In this document: piece by piece, positions 31,601 to 39,989 of the stretch
Numbering within the stretch: position 1 is the first letter of the stretch
How the letters are laid out: each line of letters starts with the position of its first letter
Assembly (NCBI RefSeq): GCF_039522025.1
Contig: NZ_BAAADB010000010.1
Span: 1-64,000 of the forward strand
Source of the DNA: Deinococcus depolymerans
Lineage (GTDB): Bacteria > Deinococcota > Deinococci > Deinococcales > Deinococcaceae
Length of the DNA stretch: 64,000 bases
Direction: 5' to 3'
Made by a program: the position numbers and the translations under genes
Notes under the pieces: generated by a model
Told to the model about the DNA's origin: nothing
Seen by the model: only the letters and a program-made list of their open reading frames with translations
The model's database searches: none

Positions 31601-31607
31601 CGGCGCT

Positions 31608-32783
31608 GTGTTGTGGCTGCGGCCCCTGACCATGCTGCGGCTCCTGGCGCTGCTGACCCTGTGCGAAACCGTGCGCACCGGGTTCTTCGTGTCGGCCCTG
31701 CCGGTCAGTGGCCCGGCCCTGCCGCTGGGGGCCGCCGCGATCGGCGCGATGGCCGGCGCGCACTACCTCGCCGACGCGCTTGCCAAGGGACCGGGCGGCC
31801 TGCTGATCGGCCGCTGGGGCCTGGGGGCGGCGCTGCTGCCGGGCCCGCTGCTGGGCCTGCTGGCGCTGCTGCTCACGCGGCACTGGCCGCACCCGGCGAG
31901 CGGCGTGCTGGCCTGCGCCGCCTGGGGCCTGGGCTACGCGGCGCTGTGGCCGGGCGTCATGAGCGCCTCGCAGGCGCTGGCCGTGCCGGGCCGCACCGCC
32001 CGCGCCCTGACCGTCAGCAACCTCAGTGTGGCGCCCGCCATCCTGACCGGCGCGCTGGCGGTCGGGCCACTCATGAAGGCTCACCCGGACCTGACCTGGA
32101 CGGCGCTGCTGGTCACGCAGTCCCTGACCGTCCTGCTGGCCCTCAGCCTGACGCGCCTGCGGCTGCCCGCCCCGGAGCGGGCGGCGCACGTGTGGCGCGA
32201 CTGGCGCCCGGTGGCGGCCCTGCTGCCCGCCGCGTTCGTGCAGACCCTCGCGCCCGCCCTGCTGAGCACCGTCCTGTACCCGCTGCTGGACCGCCTGACC
32301 CTGACCCTGCGTGACCTGTGGCTGCCGGGCCTGCTGGCCGTGATCACCTTCGCCCTGAGCGTCTGGCTGATCGGCCGCCGCGCCGACCGGGGCCACCCAC
32401 GCCGCGCCCTGCTGCCGGGCCTGCTGCTGCTGGCCGTGACCTTCGCGCTGGCGGCCCTGCCCGGCATGACCGCCCTGCTTCCCCTGCTGGGCGCCCTGCT
32501 GGGCGTCGGGTACGGGGCGTTCATCACCGGGTGGAACGGCCTGGTGGCCCGCACCCTGCCCGAGGGGCAGCGGGCCGCCGCGTGGGGCACGGTCATGGCC
32601 GTCGAGGCGCTCGGGTACGCGGCCGGGCCGGTGCTGGGCGGCGCGGCGTGGCAGCTGGCGGGCGTGAGCGGCGTGTTCGGGCTCGGCGCGGCCGTGTTCC
32701 TCGGCGCGCTGCTGTACGACCTGGGCCGCGCCCGCACAGGTCGCCTGCCGGGCGGGACGGTCGGGGAAGCGGGGCGCGGGTAG
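31608..32783 (+). CDS. MFS transporter
   Basis: 391 residues with about twelve membrane segments and a GRWGLGAALLPGP-type loop between segments 2 and 3 (the family RxGRR region) and a second at IGRRADRGHPRRAL. It is a major-facilitator permease, drug-efflux or sugar-like; no substrate signature. The leaderless GTG start is chosen from the -10 box; a GTG at 31587 is the alternative. Confidence 0.88.
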   Translation: MLWLRPLTMLRLLALLTLCETVRTGFFVSALPVSGPALPLGAAAIGAMAGAHYLADALAKGPGGLLIGRWGLGAALLPGPLLGLLALLLTRHWPHPASGVLACAAWGLGYAALWPGVMSASQALAVPGRTARALTVSNLSVAPAILTGALAVGPLMKAHPDLTWTALLVTQSLTVLLALSLTRLRLPAPERAAHVWRDWRPVAALLPAAFVQTLAPALLSTVLYPLLDRLTLTLRDLWLPGLLAVITFALSVWLIGRRADRGHPRRALLPGLLLLAVTFALAALPGMTALLPLLGALLGVGYGAFITGWNGLVARTLPEGQRAAAWGTVMAVEALGYAAGPVLGGAAWQLAGVSGVFGLGAAVFLGALLYDLGRARTGRLPGGTVGEAGRG

Positions 32784-32787
32784 GAAG

Positions 32788-32927
32788 TGATACGGACTGC
32801 CGTTTGTTTCGCCTACAATCCGGAACTTCACCGGATTGCCGACTCCACGTCCGGAACCCGCCCAGCTCCCACTCGCTTCGCTCGGACCCAGCGGGCTTTG
32901 CAGCCCATTCAACCGGAGTCCGTATGA
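32788..32927 (-). repeat. Gene-end repeat, copy F (intact)
   Basis: TGA on both sides (32788-32790 and 32925-32927), hairpin AATCCGG / CCGGATT. Here the flanking triplets are 5 and 9 bases from the stops of two convergent genes rather than being the stops. Confidence 0.92.
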
Positions 32928-32936
32928 GGTGCGCCC

Positions 32937-33791
32937 CTACAGCGTGCGTGTGGCCTGCACCCACCACTGCGGGTACTGCCGGGCCAGGGCGTGGGCGGCG
33001 TCGTGCGCGTGCGCGTCGTCGCGGGCCAGGGCGAGACAGGTGCTGCCCGATCCGCTCATCAGCGGGGAGTGCAGGCCCGCCGCCTCCAGCGCGGCCAGCG
33101 CCTCGCGGATGGGGGCGTGGCGGGCGGCGACGGGACCCTGCAGGGCGTTCAGGTACGGCGCGGGGCGGCCGTTCGTGAGGGCGGCCAGGATCGCCTCGAC
33201 GTCCAGCGCGGGCGTGAAGGCCTCCTCGGCGTCCAGCCAGGCGTAGGCGTCGCGGGCGCTGACCTCCACGCCGGGGTTCACGAGGACCAGCGAGACGGGC
33301 GGCACCGGCAGCGGCGCCAGGATCTCGCCCACCCCGGACGCCACGGCGGCGCGGCCCAGCAGGAAGAACGGCACGTCCGCGCCGAGTTTCAGCGCCAGCG
33401 CCGGCAGGTCCACGCCCGCCGGGTACAGGCGCGCCAGGGCCATCAGGGTGGTCGCGGCGTCGCTGCTGCCGCCCCCCAGCCCGGACGCCAGCGGCAGGCG
33501 CTTGTGCAGCGTGATGGCCGCCCCGCCGTCCACGCCGGCGGCGTCCAGGTACGCGCGGGCGGCGCGGAACACCAGGTTGCGTTCGTCGCCCGGCAGGTCC
33601 GCGCCCTGCACGCGCAGGGTCAGGGTGGCGGCCGGGGCGATGTCCAGGTCGTCGCCGACGTTCAGGGGAACCATCAGCGAGTGCAGTTCGTGGTACCCGT
33701 CGGCCCGCAGGTCGCGGACGCTGAGGCCCAGGTTCACCTTCGCCGGCGCGAAGTACGTGACGGGCGTGGCGGCGGGATCGGCGTGGCTCAT
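32937..33791 (-). CDS. ispE: 4-(cytidine 5'-diphospho)-2-C-methyl-D-erythritol kinase
   Basis: 284 residues, GHMP kinase of the MEP isoprenoid pathway. FAPAKVNLGLSV at the N-terminus, ATP-binding PLASGLGGGSSDAA and C-terminal PLMSGSGSTCLAL are diagnostic. Start is either the ATG at 33791 or the one at 33806 that overlaps the ispD stop; both give a plausible length. It follows ispD directly in a ubiX-ispD-ispE operon. Confidence 0.95.
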   Translation of the reverse strand: MSHADPAATPVTYFAPAKVNLGLSVRDLRADGYHELHSLMVPLNVGDDLDIAPAATLTLRVQGADLPGDERNLVFRAARAYLDAAGVDGGAAITLHKRLPLASGLGGGSSDAATTLMALARLYPAGVDLPALALKLGADVPFFLLGRAAVASGVGEILAPLPVPPVSLVLVNPGVEVSARDAYAWLDAEEAFTPALDVEAILAALTNGRPAPYLNALQGPVAARHAPIREALAALEAAGLHSPLMSGSGSTCLALARDDAHAHDAAHALARQYPQWWVQATRTL

Positions 33792-33799
33792 GTCGCCGC

Positions 33800-34477
33800 T
33801 CAGCATTCCACACCCGCGCTGTCCCACACCCGCGCCAGCGCCTGCGCGATCAGCAGGTCGCCGGGCGTCGTGACCTTCAGCAGCCGCGCGTCCCCCGGCA
33901 CCAGCGCGACCGGCTGCCCGGTACGGGCGATCAGGCCGGCGTCGTCGGTGGCGGCGTGACCGTCGGCCAGCGCCGCCTCGTGCGCGGCGATCAGGGCCGC
34001 GCGGCGGAAGGCCTGCGGCGTCTGCACGGCCCACAGGTCCTCGCGCGGCACGCCCTGGCCCCACCCGCCCGTCTCGCCGGCGCGGACCAGCGTGTCGGCG
34101 ACCGGCAGCGCGGCGGTCGCGGCTCCCGTGTCCTGCACGGCGGCCAGCAGGTCGCGGATCACGCGCGCGGGCAGGAAGGGCCGCGCGGCGTCGTGAATCA
34201 GGACCACGTCGGCGTCCGTGGCGCGCAGCAGCGCCAGCACGCTCGCCTGCCGCGTGTCGCCGCCCACCACGGCGCGGCCCGGCACGTCGCCCGGCAGGTC
34301 CAGCCCGGCCGGCAGGGCGATCAGGACCTCGTGCACGTGTGGGGCGAGCGCGGCGGCCGAGCGGCCCAGCAGCGTGCGGCCCTCGACCGGCACGAAGGCC
34401 TTGGGGCCCAGGCCCAGGCGGGTGCCGGACCCGGCTGCCGGGATCAGCGCCGCGACCCTCACGTGCCCCCCCCTCAT
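33800..34477 (-). CDS. ispD: 2-C-methyl-D-erythritol 4-phosphate cytidylyltransferase
   Basis: 225 residues. It makes CDP-methylerythritol. Nucleotide-binding AALIPAAGSGTRLG, HDAARPF and the conserved QTPQAF are present. The ATG at 34477 overlaps the ubiX stop (ATGA). A GTG at 34462 with a G-run just upstream is an alternative start that would remove five residues. Confidence 0.95.
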   Translation of the reverse strand: MRGGHVRVAALIPAAGSGTRLGLGPKAFVPVEGRTLLGRSAAALAPHVHEVLIALPAGLDLPGDVPGRAVVGGDTRQASVLALLRATDADVVLIHDAARPFLPARVIRDLLAAVQDTGAATAALPVADTLVRAGETGGWGQGVPREDLWAVQTPQAFRRAALIAAHEAALADGHAATDDAGLIARTGQPVALVPGDARLLKVTTPGDLLIAQALARVWDSAGVEC

Positions 34478-35040
34478 GCCCCGTCCTCCCGCCAGCGCCG
34501 GAAGCCCGGCACGTCCAGCCCGAACTGGTCGAGCACCCGCGCCGTCACGAAGTGCAGCAGTTCGTCCACGCTGCGCGGCGCGTGGTAGAAGCCCGCGCTG
34601 GCGGTCATGACGGTCGCGCCCGCGTCGTGCGCGGCGAGCATGTTCAGCAGCGCCGGGCGCGGCAGCGGGTCCTCGCGCAGCACCAGCACCAGCGGCCGGC
34701 GCTCCTTGAGGGTCACGTGCGCCGCGCGGGCCAGCAGGTTGTCCGCGAAGCCGTGCGCGACCTTCGCCAGCGTGCCCGCGCTGCACGGCACGACCAGCAT
34801 GCCGTCCGTCCGGAACGACCCGCTCGCCACGCCCGCCGCGAGGTCGCGGTCGTCATGCACGTGCGAGGCCAGCGCTGTCAGGTCCGGCAGCTGCGGGCCG
34901 CTCCCCTCGGCGGTCATGACCCGCTTGGCACCGCTGGACACGATCAGGTGCGACTCGACCTGCAGGTCATGCAGGGCCTGCAGGACCGCGTGCGCGTACG
35001 GAATACCGCTTCCACCGGAAACACCGACCACCAGCTTCAT
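34474..35040 (-). CDS. ubiX: Flavin prenyltransferase UbiX
   Basis: 188 residues. It prenylates FMN with dimethylallyl phosphate to make the cofactor of UbiD decarboxylases. FMN-binding VVGVSGGSGIPYAHAVL, the conserved PCSAGTLAKVAHGFADNLLARAAHV and REDPL are clear. It heads an operon with two MEP-pathway genes, which make the prenyl donor. A TAGGGT box 6 bases before the ATG indicates a leaderless transcript. Confidence 0.94.
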   Translation of the reverse strand: MKLVVGVSGGSGIPYAHAVLQALHDLQVESHLIVSSGAKRVMTAEGSGPQLPDLTALASHVHDDRDLAAGVASGSFRTDGMLVVPCSAGTLAKVAHGFADNLLARAAHVTLKERRPLVLVLREDPLPRPALLNMLAAHDAGATVMTASAGFYHAPRSVDELLHFVTARVLDQFGLDVPGFRRWREDGA

Positions 35041-35046
35041 GCGCGC

Positions 35047-35052
35047 ACCCTA
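35047..35052 (-). promoter_or_regulatory. -10 box (TAGGGT) of ubiX
   Basis: Minus-strand TAGGGT, 6 bases before the ATG. Confidence 0.55.
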
Positions 35053-35102
35053 GCAGGGCCGCCGCCGGGTGCGCTGTACCCCTCCACCCAGCCGCGCCCC
35101 GT

Positions 35103-35131
35103 CGCCAACGCGACAGGCGGAGTCCGTATCA
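35103..35131 (+). repeat. Right-end fragment of the gene-end repeat
   Basis: Ends GGCGGAGTCCGTATCA as complete copies do; the rest is missing and the 170-bp element begins at the next base. Confidence 0.65.
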
Positions 35132-35301
35132 TCAATGGTGCGGACAGGTTCATACCTTCAGGGCAGACCAGCGATGAACACGCCGTGTTTCCCCCTCCCC
35201 CTTGAGGGGGGAGGCTGGGAGGGGGTGAGCAGGAATGGCGTTACAGAAGACGTTTTCCATGCTTGTTCCCTCTAGCGCTTGAAAAGTGTCCGCACTATTG
35301 A
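35132..35301. mobile_element. 170-bp MITE-like element with 15-bp inverted ends
   Basis: TCAATGGTGCGGACA at the left and TGTCCGCACTATTGA at the right are inverted repeats with one mismatch. TCA flanks both sides (35129-35131 and 35302-35304). The interior contains a C-run/G-run hairpin near 35191-35211 and no coding sequence. It is too short for a transposase and would need one in trans. Confidence 0.6.
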
Positions 35302-35442
35302 TCATACGGACTCCGATTGAATGGCCTGCACAGGCCATTCAATCCGGGCGGATGCGAGTAGGAGCCGGGCGGGTTCCGGACGTGGAGCTGGCAATCCGGT
35401 GAACTTCCGGATTGTCGGCGAAACAAACGGCAGTCCGTATCA
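35302..35442 (+). repeat. Gene-end repeat, copy G (intact)
   Basis: TCA flanks at both ends; the right one (35440-35442) is the stop codon of the membrane TPR gene. Hairpin AATCCGG / CCGGATT, loop TGAACTT. Confidence 0.92.
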
Positions 35443-37557
35443 GGCGGGGCCGGTCTGGTCCGGCCCGGCGCGCCGCACCCGGCGGGCGTGCCGGATCTCG
35501 GCCGCCACGAACGCCAGGGTGTTCAGCAGGTACGTGAGGATCAGGGCGCCGGTCAGCGCCGCCTGCGCGCCGGCCAGGGTCAGGTTCGGCAGGGTCGGGA
35601 AGCTGATCAGCCCGGTCGCGGGGGCCAGGCCGGCCGCCGCGGCCCCCCAGGCGAGCAGCAGCATGCCCCCCCACGGGCTGTCGATCAGGGACGAGCCGGG
35701 CAGCAGCAGCGCCAGCAGCCGGAAGCCTGCCGGGCGTGACAGGCGCGGCGGGAGCGGCGTGCGCGGCAGCAGCAGCGACAGCGCCAGCAGCGCCGTCAGC
35801 ACCGCCGAGCCGAGCAGGCCCAGCGCCACCCGGCGGCCCACCGAAGGGTCCGCGAGCAGCGCGGCCGGGTTGGCGAGCGCGGCGCGCAGGGTGACGCTCA
35901 GGTCGCCGGTCACGGCGCGCGTCACGCTGCGCTGGTCCGGGTAGCACAGGCGCGGCTCGTCCGGCCGGCTGGCCCGCTGGAACGCCAGCGAGGCCGCGGC
36001 GGGATTCAGGCCCAGGTTGAAGGCCGCCGCGCTCAGGTCCGGGCGGGTGGAGAGCGCCGCGCGGTACAGGTCGCGGGCCTGCGGTTCGTCACCGCGCGCC
36101 TGCGCGATCACGCCGAGGTTGTTGCGGGCGCAGGCGTCCGGCAGCGCCCGGGTGTACAGGTCCCGGGCGAGGCTGTTCTCGCCGTCAAGCTGGGCGGCCA
36201 GCCCGGTCAGCAACGCCGAGTCCGGCCCGGGCCGCAGGTTCAGGGTGGTGAGCTGCGCGTTCCCCCACCCGCCGCCGTAGGTGCCGCTGCTCAGCGCCGG
36301 GGACTGCAGCGCCGCGCCGGTGTGCGCCGCCCAGTGCAGCCCGCCCAGCGCGCCCAGCAGCGCCGCGCCCAGCAGCGTCAGCATCAGGCGTTCGCTCGGC
36401 GAGGCGTAGCCCACGAAGACCCGCCGGGCGCGGGACAGCGGGTGCCGCAGCCAGGAACGGTAGCGGCCGCCCAGCGCGCGGGTGTCTTCCCGCTGGGCGG
36501 GCCAGGCGCGCGCGGCCAGGGTCAGCAGCGCCGCGGCCAGGATCAGCAGCAGGGCCAGTGCGCTCAGGCGGGCCGCGCCGCGCACCTGATCGAGGCCCTC
36601 GGGACCCAGGTTGTACAGCGTGCCGCTGCTCAGGGACCGCGTGAACTGCCGCCACTCCTCGGCCTCACCCTCGCGGCCCTGCTGGTCCAGGATGCGGGCG
36701 TAACGGGTGTACAGCGCCGTGCCGCCCTGAAAGCGGGGGTGCAGGTCACGCAGGTAGCTCATCCAGGCGCCGGCGCGGGCCAGTCGGTTCTGTTCCAGCA
36801 GGGTCCCGACGTAACCGCTGGGGTTCCCGTACGCGCCCAGCGCCGCGCGTGAGATCGGCACGTCCGGGTCCAGGCCGCGTGCGGCGGCGTCCCGGCGGGC
36901 GCGGTCCAGCGCGAGGTCCGCTGCCGCCGGGAACCCCGCGCCGTCCAGGCGGGCGGCCAGCTGCACCCAGGCCGGAAAGGGCAGGTTGACGTTCAGGGCG
37001 CGGCGCACCGCGCTCAGGGCGGCGTAGGCGTCCCGGGACGCCTGCGCCTGCCGCAGCGCCAGGAAGGGATTGAGCGGGTCCTGCGCGGCCGCCCGCGCCA
37101 GTTCGCCGGGCGGCACGGCGTCGGCGGCGTGGGCCAGCCAGCCGGTCACGTCCGGGTCGGGCGGGAACACCACGCGCTCCTGCACGCTCAGGACCCCGCC
37201 CTCGCTGCCCAGCGTGAAGCGTTCGTTCACGCCGCCCAGCTGCGTCGTCACGCGCACCACCCCCCCGGAGGCGTCCAGGGACGTGACGGTGCCCGGCAGG
37301 TCCGCGCGGCCCTGCACGCTGCCGCCCGGCCCGAAGGTGAACACGACCGGCCCGACGCCCAGGTACACGGTGCCGCCCACCTCCAGCGGGTCGGTCAGGC
37401 TGCCCACGCCGTCCGGGAAGGTCCGGGACCACAGCAGGCGTGGGCCGTCCTCGGCGCGCAGGGTGCGGCCCTCGAGAACCGCGCCGGCCTGCGCGCTCAG
37501 CCCGAGTGTCAGGCCCGCCAGGGCCAGCCGCCAGGCCCGCGGCCCGGCGCGGTTCAA
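35440..37557 (-). CDS. Exported membrane protein with beta-propeller-like and TPR regions
   Basis: 705 residues, not recognised as a named family. A signal peptide (about 8-26) is followed by a PQQ-like repeat region (LLWSRTFPDGVGSL; GGTVYLGVGPVVFTFGPGG), a helical region, hydrophobic segments near 390 and 450, a TPR-like stretch (ARNNLGVIAQARGDEPQARD) and three or four C-terminal membrane segments. The start is a TTG overlapping the TGA of the upstream gene (TTGA) with GGAGG six bases before it, so it is coupled to the PlsY-like gene. Confidence 0.72.
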   Translation of the reverse strand: MNRAGPRAWRLALAGLTLGLSAQAGAVLEGRTLRAEDGPRLLWSRTFPDGVGSLTDPLEVGGTVYLGVGPVVFTFGPGGSVQGRADLPGTVTSLDASGGVVRVTTQLGGVNERFTLGSEGGVLSVQERVVFPPDPDVTGWLAHAADAVPPGELARAAAQDPLNPFLALRQAQASRDAYAALSAVRRALNVNLPFPAWVQLAARLDGAGFPAAADLALDRARRDAAARGLDPDVPISRAALGAYGNPSGYVGTLLEQNRLARAGAWMSYLRDLHPRFQGGTALYTRYARILDQQGREGEAEEWRQFTRSLSSGTLYNLGPEGLDQVRGAARLSALALLLILAAALLTLAARAWPAQREDTRALGGRYRSWLRHPLSRARRVFVGYASPSERLMLTLLGAALLGALGGLHWAAHTGAALQSPALSSGTYGGGWGNAQLTTLNLRPGPDSALLTGLAAQLDGENSLARDLYTRALPDACARNNLGVIAQARGDEPQARDLYRAALSTRPDLSAAAFNLGLNPAAASLAFQRASRPDEPRLCYPDQRSVTRAVTGDLSVTLRAALANPAALLADPSVGRRVALGLLGSAVLTALLALSLLLPRTPLPPRLSRPAGFRLLALLLPGSSLIDSPWGGMLLLAWGAAAAGLAPATGLISFPTLPNLTLAGAQAALTGALILTYLLNTLAFVAAEIRHARRVRRAGPDQTGPA

Positions 37558-38117
37558 GCCGGACCTCCGCGGCGCAGCAGGTGCAGGCTGCGCAGCGCCA
37601 TGACCGCGCCGCCGCCCAGCAGTTCCGGCAGGCCCCCGTAGCGCGCCGCGAACAGCAGGCCGGCCGGGACGGCCACCGCCGCCGCGAACGGCACGGCGTT
37701 CAGGCCCACGCGCCGCTGCCCCCAGGCGCGGTACGCGGGAATCACCAGCGCCGCCACGCCCAGCGTGACCAGCAGCGTCACCGGCGCGAGGACCAGCAGC
37801 GCCCCGATCAGCGGCACGATGCCCGCCCCGCCCCGGAACCCGAAGAAGACCGGGTAGCAGTGGCCCAGCACCACGCCCGGCGCGGCCAGCCACGCCAGCT
37901 CCGGCGCGGCCGCCTGCGCGCCCAGGGCGGCCAGCGCGCCCTTGAGCAGGTCGCCGCCCGTGACCAGGGCCGCCGCGGCCGCGCCGTACTGCCGGTACGC
38001 GCCGCTGGCACCCGGCAGGTCGTGCCCGCGGATGTCCGTGCCCCGGGCGCGTGAGTACAGCACGCCCGAGACCAGTGAACCCAGCAGGTAGGAGGTCAGC
38101 AGGATCAGCGCGGGCAT
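37554..38117 (-). CDS. PlsY-like glycerol-3-phosphate acyltransferase paralogue
   Basis: 187 residues with five or six membrane segments. Motif 3 of PlsY is kept (GHCYPVFFGFRGGAG), as is the N-terminal YLLGSLVSGVL. Motif 2, normally GSGNIGATN, reads LPGASGAYRQYG. PlsY transfers acyl groups from acyl phosphate to glycerol-3-phosphate; the altered motif raises doubt about that activity, so it may be a diverged paralogue. Coupled to the downstream membrane TPR gene. Confidence 0.75.
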   Translation of the reverse strand: MPALILLTSYLLGSLVSGVLYSRARGTDIRGHDLPGASGAYRQYGAAAAALVTGGDLLKGALAALGAQAAAPELAWLAAPGVVLGHCYPVFFGFRGGAGIVPLIGALLVLAPVTLLVTLGVAALVIPAYRAWGQRRVGLNAVPFAAAVAVPAGLLFAARYGGLPELLGGGAVMALRSLHLLRRGGPA

Positions 38118-38126
38118 ACGCGCGGC

Positions 38127-38132
38127 ATTCTA
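38127..38132 (-). promoter_or_regulatory. -10 box (TAGAAT)
   Basis: Minus-strand TAGAAT, 9 bases before the ATG at 38117. Confidence 0.5.
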
Positions 38133-38159
38133 CGGCGAAGGCCGGGCCGGGCCGCGCAC

Positions 38160-38165
38160 TACACT
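38160..38165 (+). promoter_or_regulatory. -10 box (TACACT), leaderless
   Basis: TACACT, 6 bases before the ATG at 38172. Confidence 0.6.
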
Positions 38166-38171
38166 CGGGGC

Positions 38172-38915
38172 ATGACCGACCGACCGATTCCCGGGCCGCC
38201 CGTCAGCGTGATCGGGCGGACCGAACTGCGCCGGTACTCCCGGCAGCTGCTGGTGCCCGAGTGGCTGGAGGCCGGCGCGCAGGAGCGCCTGCGGGCCGCG
38301 ACGGTGCTGATCGTCGGGGCGGGCGGGCTGGGCGGGCCGGTGGCGCTGGCGCTGGCCGGGGCGGGCGTGGGTGGACTGGTCATCGCGGACGACGACACGG
38401 TGGACCTGAGCAACCTGCACCGGCAGACGCAGTTCACGCTCTCGGACGTGGGCCGCGCCAAGGCCGCCGCGACGGCCGCGCGCGTGCAGGCCATCAATCC
38501 CTTCGTGTCGGTGCGGACCGCGCCGCGCCTGGATGCCGGGAACGTCCGGGCGCTTCTGGTCGGCGCGGACCTCACCGTGGACGCCACCGACAACTTCGAG
38601 ACGCGGTACCTGATCGCGGACACCTGCGCCGCGCTGGGCCGCGAGTGGGTGTGGGGCGCGGCCAGTGGCGCGAGCGGTATGGTCAGCGTGTTCGGTCCCG
38701 GCCTGGGGCTGCGTGACGTGTTCCCGGAGCCGGGAGACGAACTGTCCTGCGACGAGGCGGGCGTGATCGGGCCGGTGCCGACCGTGGTGGGCAACATGAT
38801 GGCCCTGGAGGCCCTGAAGGTGCTGGGCGGGGTGGGGGAGCCGCTGCGCGGGCGGCTGTGGACCCTGGACGCCCTGACGGGCCGCACCCGCACGCTGGCG
38901 CTGCGCCCGGCCTGA
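38172..38915 (+). CDS. ThiF/MoeB/HesA-family adenylyltransferase
   Basis: 247 residues, E1-like enzyme that adenylates the C-terminal Gly of a sulfur-carrier protein (ThiS, MoaD or similar). RYSRQLLVPEW, ATP-binding [25 protein letters not shown] and VDATDNFETRYLI are all typical. The zinc-binding CxxC pairs of MoeB are absent; a single Cys sits in SCDEAGVIGP. Neither thi nor moa genes are next to it, so the partner is unknown. Its TGA abuts repeat H. Confidence 0.9.
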   Translation: MTDRPIPGPPVSVIGRTELRRYSRQLLVPEWLEAGAQERLRAATVLIVGAGGLGGPVALALAGAGVGGLVIADDDTVDLSNLHRQTQFTLSDVGRAKAAATAARVQAINPFVSVRTAPRLDAGNVRALLVGADLTVDATDNFETRYLIADTCAALGREWVWGAASGASGMVSVFGPGLGLRDVFPEPGDELSCDEAGVIGPVPTVVGNMMALEALKVLGGVGEPLRGRLWTLDALTGRTRTLALRPA

Positions 38916-39048
38916 TACGGACTTCGATTGAATGGCTTACAAAGCCGTTCAATCCGAGCGAAGCGAGTGGGAGAAAACCGGGTTCCGGACGTGGAGTTAA
39001 CAGATCGGTGATGTTCCGTGTTAACGAAACAAACGGCAGTCCGTATGA
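38913..39048 (+). repeat. Gene-end repeat, copy H (hairpin partly deleted)
   Basis: TGA at 38913-38915 is the stop of the preceding gene and TGA recurs at 39046-39048. The right arm of the hairpin has lost a few bases (CCGTGTTAAC instead of CCGATCTGTTAAC). Confidence 0.92.
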
Positions 39049-39126
39049 GCGGGGCGGCCGGCCCGCTGGGGGAATCCGGGGGGGTGCGGGCGGGCGCCCC
39101 TGCCTGAGGAAGTGTGGGTTTTTTCG

Positions 39127-39149
39127 CATCCAGCGGGTTTTTCTGGATG
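39127..39149. other. Hairpin upstream of HU
   Basis: CATCCAG / CTGGATG with a T-rich loop, between repeat H and the HU promoter; possibly a terminator for the preceding unit. Confidence 0.35.
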
Positions 39150-39200
39150 TCCGTGCCCGGTGTGGGTGGGCTGCGCTTCGACTGGGTCGCCGTTCTTCGC

Positions 39201-39228
39201 TTGACGCGGCGCAATGGTGTGTTAGTGT
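39201..39228 (+). promoter_or_regulatory. Promoter of HU gene
   Basis: TTGACG (39201-39206), 16-base spacer, TAGTGT (39223-39228). The leader of about 45 bases has GGAGG at 39267-39271, so this highly expressed gene uses a Shine-Dalgarno leader. Confidence 0.65.
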
Positions 39229-39278
39229 GCATTTGAGCCAAAAATTCATCGCTCAATTCAGTTTCCGGAGGTTCCCGC

Positions 39279-39650
39279 ATGGCCAAGAGCAGCAAGCCCG
39301 CCGCGAAGAAGCCCGCCACCCGTCCCGCCGCGAAGGCCACCAAGGCGGCGGCCAGCGCCGTTCCCGCCGACGCCGGGAAGATCGCCAAGACGCAGATCAT
39401 CGACATGGTCGCCGAACGCACCACCCTGAACAAGAAACAGGCGGGCGAGGCTGTGGGCACCATGGTCGACTGCGTGATCGACGCGCTGCGCAGCGGTCAC
39501 AGCGTCGGCCTGCCGGGCCTGGGAACCCTCAGCATCGCGCAGACCGCCGCGCGGACCGGCGTGAAACCCGGCACCAGCGAGCGCATCACCATTCCCGCCG
39601 GGAAGAAGGTGCGCTTCAAGGTCGCCACGACCCTCAAGGGCAGCCTGTAA
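39279..39650 (+). CDS. hup: Nucleoid protein HU
   Basis: 123 residues. A Lys/Ala/Pro-rich arm of about 32 residues, as known for Deinococcus HU, precedes the HU/IHF domain ([38 protein letters not shown]). It wraps and compacts DNA. The flexible DNA-binding arm has [19 protein letters not shown], like family members. TAA at 39648-39650 abuts repeat I. Confidence 0.95.
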   Translation: MAKSSKPAAKKPATRPAAKATKAAASAVPADAGKIAKTQIIDMVAERTTLNKKQAGEAVGTMVDCVIDALRSGHSVGLPGLGTLSIAQTAARTGVKPGTSERITIPAGKKVRFKVATTLKGSL

Positions 39651-39787
39651 TACGGACTCCGATTGAATGGGCTGCAAAGCCCGTTCAATCCGAGCGGATG
39701 CGAGGAGGAGAGAAACGGATTCCGGACGTGGAGTTGGCAGATCGGTGGTGTTCCGATCTGTCAACGAAATAAACGGAATCCGTATCA
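39648..39787 (+). repeat. Gene-end repeat, copy I
   Basis: Left flank TAA is the HU stop; right flank is TCA, the only intact copy with unequal flanks. Hairpin CAGATCGG / CCGATCTG with loop TGGTGTT. Confidence 0.9.
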
Positions 39788-39898
39788 TACGGGTTCCGGG
39801 TATGGCTGGCAGTCCGGCTGAAAGGGGCCCGTAAAGGCTTTCAGCCCGGGCGGACTCGCAGAGCGGGCAGGAGAGAAACGCCCGTCCGGGCGGTGAAC
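39785..39898 (+). repeat. Second, diverged element abutting copy I
   Basis: Begins TCATACGGGTTCCG immediately after copy I and has GGCTGAAAG...CTTTCAGCC in the position of the first palindrome. The right end is not clear. Confidence 0.4.
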
Positions 39899-39989
39899 GA
39901 AGCCGCCGCCACCCGGGGAACACCCACCCGCGTGGCCTGACTGGAGGGGGAGTGACGTGGGCGAGGGCCCACCACCCCCCTCTCATGGT

